From: Lachnospiraceae bacterium
GTDB taxonomy: Bacteria; Bacillota; Clostridia; Lachnospirales; Lachnospiraceae
Reading direction: 5' to 3'
DNA: 34,045 nt
Assembly: GCA_021199235.1 (NCBI GenBank)
Contig: JAJQIL010000156.1
Location: 1 to 34,045 of the forward strand
The notes beneath the pieces were generated by a model, which saw only the letters and a program-made list of their open reading frames with translations, did not search any database and had not been told where the DNA came from. The translations under genes and the position numbers were made by a program. Within the stretch, counting starts at the first letter, position 1; each line of letters starts with the position of its first letter. Shown here in pieces: positions 30,066 through 34,045 of the stretch.

Positions 30066-31598
30066 ATGGATTCAAGGAGTATTTTGGTTCTGGTAACAAT
30101 GATCGTGTATCTGGTCGGGGTAGTCGGGATTGGTGTCTGGTTCTCCCGGTCGAACAAATCCACCGGCGACTTTTATCTGGGTGGCCGGAAGCTGGGCCCG
30201 CTGGTGACGGCGATGAGCGCCGAGGCATCGGATATGAGTTCCTGGCTGCTGATGGGTCTGCCGGGCGTAGCGCTGCTTGCGGGCGTACCTGAGGCCGTGT
30301 GGACTGCGGTTGGCCTTGCAGTCGGTACATATCTGAACTGGCTCTTCGTGGCGAAGCCGATCCGTCACTATTCGCAGCACATCGGCGCGACGACGATCCC
30401 GGAATTCTTTTCCAAACGCTATCATGATGACAAACATATCCTGTCGCTGATCGCAGCGGTCGTCATTGTCGTATTTTTCGTGCCGTACACCGCATCTGGC
30501 TTCAATGCCTGCGGTACGCTGTTTTCCAGTCTGTTCGGTGTGAACTATCTGACAGCGATGCTGATTTCAGCGGTAGTCATTACCCTGTATACGACGCTGG
30601 GCGGCTTCATGGCGGCTTCTACTTCGGACTTTGTGCAGTCCATCGTGATGACGATCGCGCTGATCGTTGTTGTGTTCTTTGGCATTAACGCAGCCGGAGG
30701 CTGGTCTGCGGTGGTATCGAACGCACAGTCCCTGCCGGGCTATCTGAACCTGACACAGGGTTATGATGCGGCGACCGGTGCGGCGGCATCCTATGGTCCT
30801 CTGACCATTGTATCTACGCTGGCATGGGGGCTTGGTTATTTCGGAATGCCGCACATCCTGCTGCGCTTTATGGCAATTGAGGATCCGAAGAAGCTTCCGC
30901 TTTCCCGCCGTGTCGCGACCGTGTGGGTTGTGATCTCGATGGGCGTGGCTGTTCTTATTGGTATTATCGGAAACGCAATGATCAGCGCGGGTGCTCTGGA
31001 AGCACTCTCTTCCTCTGACTCTCAGCGGATCGTCATTAAGATCGCGGAGCTGATCAGCACGCACGGCGTCCTTCCGGCGATTGTGGCGGGCGTGATCCTC
31101 TCCGGTATCATGGCAGCGACGATGTCCACGGCGGATTCTCAGCTTCTGGCGGCTTCCTCCAGTGTTTCACAGGATATTGTCCGTGATACCCTTGGCGTGA
31201 AGCTTTCGGATAAGGCACAGATCATTATCGCGCGGTGCACCGTTGTGGCGGTAGCTGTGATCGCGATGATCTGGGCCAGAAATGAGGGCTCAGTGTTTTC
31301 CATCGTATCATTTGCATGGGCGGGCTTCGGCGCGGCATTTGGTCCGGTCGTTCTGCTGGCTCTGTTCTGGAAGAGAAGCAATAAATGGGGCGCGATCACC
31401 GGTATGATCGCCGGCGGCGCCATGGTATTCATCTGGGAATATGTCATCAGCCCGCTGGGCGGTATATTTGCCATCTATGAGCTGCTTCCGGCATTCCTGA
31501 TCGCGATCGTGGTGGATGTGGTCGTGAGCCTTGCGACTGGTGCACCGGATAAGTCGATCGAGAAGGAATTTGACGAAGTGGCCGCAATGAAAGACTGA
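30066..31598 (+). CDS. putP: Sodium/proline symporter
   Basis: The 510-residue integral membrane protein belongs to the sodium:solute symporter family, with about 12-13 membrane segments. Diagnostic pieces are STGDFYLGGRKLGPLVTAMS and ASDMSSWLLMGLPG (sodium and proline site region) near residues 32-68. Others are YTTLGGFMAASTSDF and the later GIMAATMSTADSQLLAASS, the family's second sodium-site signature. Length and start MDSRSILVLVTMIVYL fit PutP. AGGAGGAAG precedes the ATG. It is monocistronic with its own promoter. Pantothenate or other amino-acid transport is a less likely alternative. Confidence 0.9.
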   Translation: MDSRSILVLVTMIVYLVGVVGIGVWFSRSNKSTGDFYLGGRKLGPLVTAMSAEASDMSSWLLMGLPGVALLAGVPEAVWTAVGLAVGTYLNWLFVAKPIRHYSQHIGATTIPEFFSKRYHDDKHILSLIAAVVIVVFFVPYTASGFNACGTLFSSLFGVNYLTAMLISAVVITLYTTLGGFMAASTSDFVQSIVMTIALIVVVFFGINAAGGWSAVVSNAQSLPGYLNLTQGYDAATGAAASYGPLTIVSTLAWGLGYFGMPHILLRFMAIEDPKKLPLSRRVATVWVVISMGVAVLIGIIGNAMISAGALEALSSSDSQRIVIKIAELISTHGVLPAIVAGVILSGIMAATMSTADSQLLAASSSVSQDIVRDTLGVKLSDKAQIIIARCTVVAVAVIAMIWARNEGSVFSIVSFAWAGFGAAFGPVVLLALFWKRSNKWGAITGMIAGGAMVFIWEYVISPLGGIFAIYELLPAFLIAIVVDVVVSLATGAPDKSIEKEFDEVAAMKD

Positions 31599-31611
31599 AG
31601 ATAGTGGAAAT

Positions 31612-31675
31612 GTATCTGTTCAGGACAGTACTTCGCACTTGCTGCGAGATGCGTATGAAAACATAAATATAACAA
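31612..31675 (+). repeat. Left half of the composite hairpin repeat (copy 3)
   Basis: GTATCTGTTCAGGACAGTAC, TACTTCGCA/TGCGAGATG and GTATGAAAACATAAATAT match the left block of the elements at 13582 and 20890. The right half with the palindromic end is absent or unrecognisable. Confidence 0.7.
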
Positions 31676-31692
31676 AAGAAATAACGATACGG

Positions 31693-31749
31693 AGGTGTTT
31701 CCCTGACGGGAGGCGCCTTTCCTTATGGCATAGCCGTAGCCATAAGGAA
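31693..31749. terminator. Hairpins between convergent putP and histidine kinase genes
   Basis: AGGTGTTTCCC (31693-31703) pairs with GGGAGGCGCCT (31708-31718) using G-U pairs, followed by TTTCC. TTCCTTATGGC (31719-31729) pairs perfectly with GCCATAAGGAA (31739-31749). At least the first could end the putP transcript. The T-tract is short, so efficiency is uncertain. Confidence 0.5.
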
Positions 31750-31821
31750 TCCTCCGACTTCGTCGGCATCTTCGCTTCGCTGCGGTCCGCGCTAAACGAG
31801 TGCCACTGGCACTCAGCGCCC

Positions 31822-33141
31822 TTATGGCATAGCCCGCAGGCTTACGGAAGCATAGAAAATGCCGCCTTCCCACCGGAAATCCGCGCGGCCCTGATGGCGC
31901 TCGGCAATTGCGCGCACGGATTCGGTGCCGAGCCCGTAGCCCTCGTGACGGGAGGAGAGGAACCGCCCGGCCTTTATTGTCGGGGCGGATACAGCCGTGT
32001 TGTCAACGGTAAGAAGAAGCTTTTGATCATCCGCTTTTGCAAGAACACGTATAAACGGCGCTGTTCCTTCGAGGTTCCGGCAGGCCAGAAGCGCGTTTTC
32101 GAGCAGGTTGCCGAGGACAGAAGTAAATTCCGGCTCGCTGATGGGCAGCTCCTCCGGCAGGTTCATCTGCGCGGTGAAGTCAATGCCCGAATTTTCCGCT
32201 TCCTGAAAATAATAGCTGACGATCGTATTCACAGCAAAATTTCTGCACCAGGAACGGCTGGTATCCGGCGGGAGGGAATGCTGGTAGTTTTCTACATATT
32301 CCTTCAGTGCGGCTTCGCTGCCGGTACTGATGTAATTGTTGATAATGCGCAGATGCTGTGCGAGATCATGCCGCGCCTGACGCGTCTCCTGTATATGGCG
32401 GGAGAGCTGGCTGTACTGTGTGCGCTGGAGCGCCAGGAGATTTTCCTGCTGGGCGGCCTGTTCCTCCAGTGCGGCTTCATTGCGGATGATGTCCAGTGCC
32501 TGAAACAGGACGCCGTACAGGCTGAACATACCGAAGATCAGAAGCACACGGGAGAGCAGAAAACGAATCTGCCGCACATTTTCCGGAGAGAGATCTCCTG
32601 TATACAGCAGCACGATCAAAGTCGTAAAGACCGGGAGCAGCCAGATCACCTTCCACAGGGAAGGAGCGTCTGTGTGAAATACCCGTTCGGCGGTTCTTTT
32701 GAGGAACAGGAGCATAAAAGGCGCGGTCACCGCGAGAGCGATCAGGTTCAGCAGCAGACTGCGAAGAGAGTTAAATTCCAGATCCGGGCTGTAGAACAGC
32801 CGGGCTTCGGTAAAAAGCGAGATTCCGCGTACGAGGATGATATAATCGAAAAGAAACACATACAGAAACAGCGTTTTCCAGCGATCCGCGTCAATGCTGT
32901 TTGTGTAGATCAGAAAACAGACCGCGGCAAAGAAAAACTCCAGAAAGCGCTCGCCGCCGAGATCCTGCACTGTGAGCCAGGCATAGAGTGCCGAATGGAG
33001 CAGCTGCGTGCATCCGATCAGGAGCGCGACCGTCCACATCGGATAGAGCAGACGTTTCCGGAACGGATAGTATCCCATAAGCCGATAGGGAAGTGTGGAA
33101 ACTGTCTCATATAGAAAACAGATCAGAAAAGGAATATTCAT
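31822..33141 (-). CDS. GHKL-type sensor histidine kinase (AgrC/VirS-like)
   Basis: The 439-residue protein begins with about six membrane segments (1-215), with little outside sequence. A coiled coil (about 220-250) leads to the phosphoacceptor H258 in QARHDLAQHLRIINNYI. The ATP-binding domain has the N box GNLLENALLA (N349) and the G2 box GYGLGTESVRAIAE. This is the HPK10-like layout that pairs with LytTR regulators. It lies 18 bp after the LytTR gene in the same operon. No peptide-pheromone gene (AgrD-like) was seen nearby, so the signal is unknown. The last codons lie in a 15-bp repeat also present at 31721-31735. Confidence 0.88.
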   Translation of the reverse strand: MNIPFLICFLYETVSTLPYRLMGYYPFRKRLLYPMWTVALLIGCTQLLHSALYAWLTVQDLGGERFLEFFFAAVCFLIYTNSIDADRWKTLFLYVFLFDYIILVRGISLFTEARLFYSPDLEFNSLRSLLLNLIALAVTAPFMLLFLKRTAERVFHTDAPSLWKVIWLLPVFTTLIVLLYTGDLSPENVRQIRFLLSRVLLIFGMFSLYGVLFQALDIIRNEAALEEQAAQQENLLALQRTQYSQLSRHIQETRQARHDLAQHLRIINNYISTGSEAALKEYVENYQHSLPPDTSRSWCRNFAVNTIVSYYFQEAENSGIDFTAQMNLPEELPISEPEFTSVLGNLLENALLACRNLEGTAPFIRVLAKADDQKLLLTVDNTAVSAPTIKAGRFLSSRHEGYGLGTESVRAIAERHQGRADFRWEGGIFYASVSLRAMP

Positions 33142-33159
33142 CGCCGGGCCCTCTTATCT

Positions 33160-33906
33160 TTATCGAACTCCTTCGCTGCGCATTGCCATGAACTGATAAT
33201 GGTCATAGGCGGCAAGCGTTTCTTTCAGCTTTCTTCTGCTGCAGAAAATCCGTTCTTTTTTTCCGAGGGAGATTTCTCCGTTTTCTGCAATCGCTGATAC
33301 AAAAGAAAAATTAACGGTCAGCCCCCGGCTGCACTCGTAAAAACGCCCGGAATTCGGAAGCTGACGAACGACGTCCGCATAGGTCTGGCCGGTACGTATT
33401 GTGTCCTTTCGGGTATGGATCAGCAGGCCGTTCCGCACCGATTCCATGTACAGAATATCATCCAGCGGGATCATCCGGTTCGTTGATGTCCGGTCCTCCG
33501 CGATGCTCCGCACAGTCAGCACGACAGGAGCCGCCAGCACATCACGCAGCCGCTTCAGACACCAGGAGAGCGCATTTGCCTGCACAGGTTTTACCAGAAA
33601 ATCCATGGCATGGACGCCGTAGCTCTCCAGCGCAAAGTTCCGTTCCGTGGTTGTAAAAATGATCGGAATTTCTTCATCCGTCTCGCGGATCTTCCAGGCT
33701 GTATCGAGACCGGTCATCTCGCCTTTTAGCATGATATCCAGAAAAACAGCACTGCAGAAGCCTCTGCGGAATTCTTTGAGAAACGCTTCTCCGCTCTCAT
33801 AGACCGACAGATCCGCGTTTTCCTGATGTGCGGCACAGTCTTCCCGAATGAGGTTGATAAGATTCTCCTGATCGGATTTCAGATCCTCTACGATGGCAAA
33901 ATGCAT
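33160..33906 (-). CDS. LytTR-family response regulator
   Basis: The 248-residue protein has a receiver domain (1-120) with acidic E7/D8, phosphoacceptor D57 (AVFLDIMLKG), T85/T86 and K106 (MDFLVKPV). A LytTR DNA-binding domain (about 135-240) follows, including IPLDDILYMESVRNGLLIHT and RFYECSRGLTVNFSFV. I choose the ATG at 33906, with AAAGGAG upstream; an earlier frame start at 33936 adds ten residues and has no RBS. It is the first gene of a two-gene operon with the histidine kinase. Such systems often control secreted or cell-surface functions; the target here is unknown. Confidence 0.9.
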   Translation of the reverse strand: MHFAIVEDLKSDQENLINLIREDCAAHQENADLSVYESGEAFLKEFRRGFCSAVFLDIMLKGEMTGLDTAWKIRETDEEIPIIFTTTERNFALESYGVHAMDFLVKPVQANALSWCLKRLRDVLAAPVVLTVRSIAEDRTSTNRMIPLDDILYMESVRNGLLIHTRKDTIRTGQTYADVVRQLPNSGRFYECSRGLTVNFSFVSAIAENGEISLGKKERIFCSRRKLKETLAAYDHYQFMAMRSEGVR

Positions 33907-34045
33907 GGGAACTCCTTTCCGGGGGCGGCGTTTCACACTGCGTGCGGTACCTGTGCCGGATATGCCCTCTCAGGGTGCGGATTACCGTTTAGTTACAGGT
34001 CACACCCTAGCCAGGACTCACTGAAACGGATTTGAAGACTAAATT

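Noticed and set aside
31639-33114. Open frame of 491 codons antisense to the histidine kinase
   Set aside because: Its first part is translated repeat sequence and the rest mirrors the kinase; no recognisable domain and no RBS.
1-34045. CRISPR arrays, tRNA or rRNA genes, prophage or transposase genes
   Set aside because: No regularly spaced repeats, cloverleaf or rRNA-like sequence, or phage or transposase motifs were found on reading either strand.

Overview
The window looks like chromosome of a spore-forming member of the Bacillota, most likely a Lachnospiraceae-type Clostridium. It carries the spoIIAA-spoIIAB-sigF operon. It also carries the gene order HU-rqcP(yabO)-yabP-yabQ-divIC-spoIIE-tilS-hpt-ftsH, which is conserved with Bacillus subtilis. 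A CotS-type spore coat kinase-like protein and Gram-positive promoter, RBS and terminator signals agree with this. No rRNA, tRNA, CRISPR array, transposase or phage gene was seen.

Layout. 1-7.0 kb is an accessory stretch that reads as more AT-rich than the rest. It holds the damaged 3' part of an AAA/DUF234 ATPase, a PanE-type reductase, a MazEF toxin-antitoxin pair, a very short exported peptide, a LysR regulator broken by frameshifts, an intact GcvT/LigM-like methyl (O-demethylase) transferase, and a membrane-anchored cell-wall amidase. 7.1-10 kb has a Csp-like subtilase without a signal peptide and a secreted acidic protein. 10.3-13.6 kb has folC, a 52-residue protein and a zinc-ribbon/TPR membrane protein. 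13.9-15.7 kb is the sigma-F operon. 16-18.2 kb holds an HTH-Uma2 fusion and a CotS-like protein. 18.5-20.2 kb is a phosphoglucomutase. 20.4-28.8 kb is the conserved division/sporulation/translation cluster ending in ftsH and a TetR regulator. 28.8-30.0 kb is a small accessory HTH module, followed by putP. 31.8-33.9 kb is a LytTR/GHKL two-component system on the minus strand.

The least explained signal is non-coding. A palindromic element with core CTGAACAGTTACGAA recurs in at least seven intergenic places between 9.9 and 25.8 kb. It points toward the next gene each time, including the one case where that gene is on the minus strand, and it usually sits between promoter and RBS. Two copies form the right end of 170-195 bp composite elements built of hairpin modules whose arms differ but still pair. 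A separate tandem pair of two-hairpin modules (22405-22569), with many compensatory changes, precedes spoIIE. That spoIIE lacks the usual membrane region and appears to have a Spo0A-style promoter with a 21-bp spacer.

Working together: SpoIIAA/SpoIIAB/SigF and SpoIIE form the forespore partner-switch. YabP/YabQ and CotS act later in spore cortex and coat formation. DivIC, RqcP, TilS, Hpt and FtsH are housekeeping genes kept in the same block.
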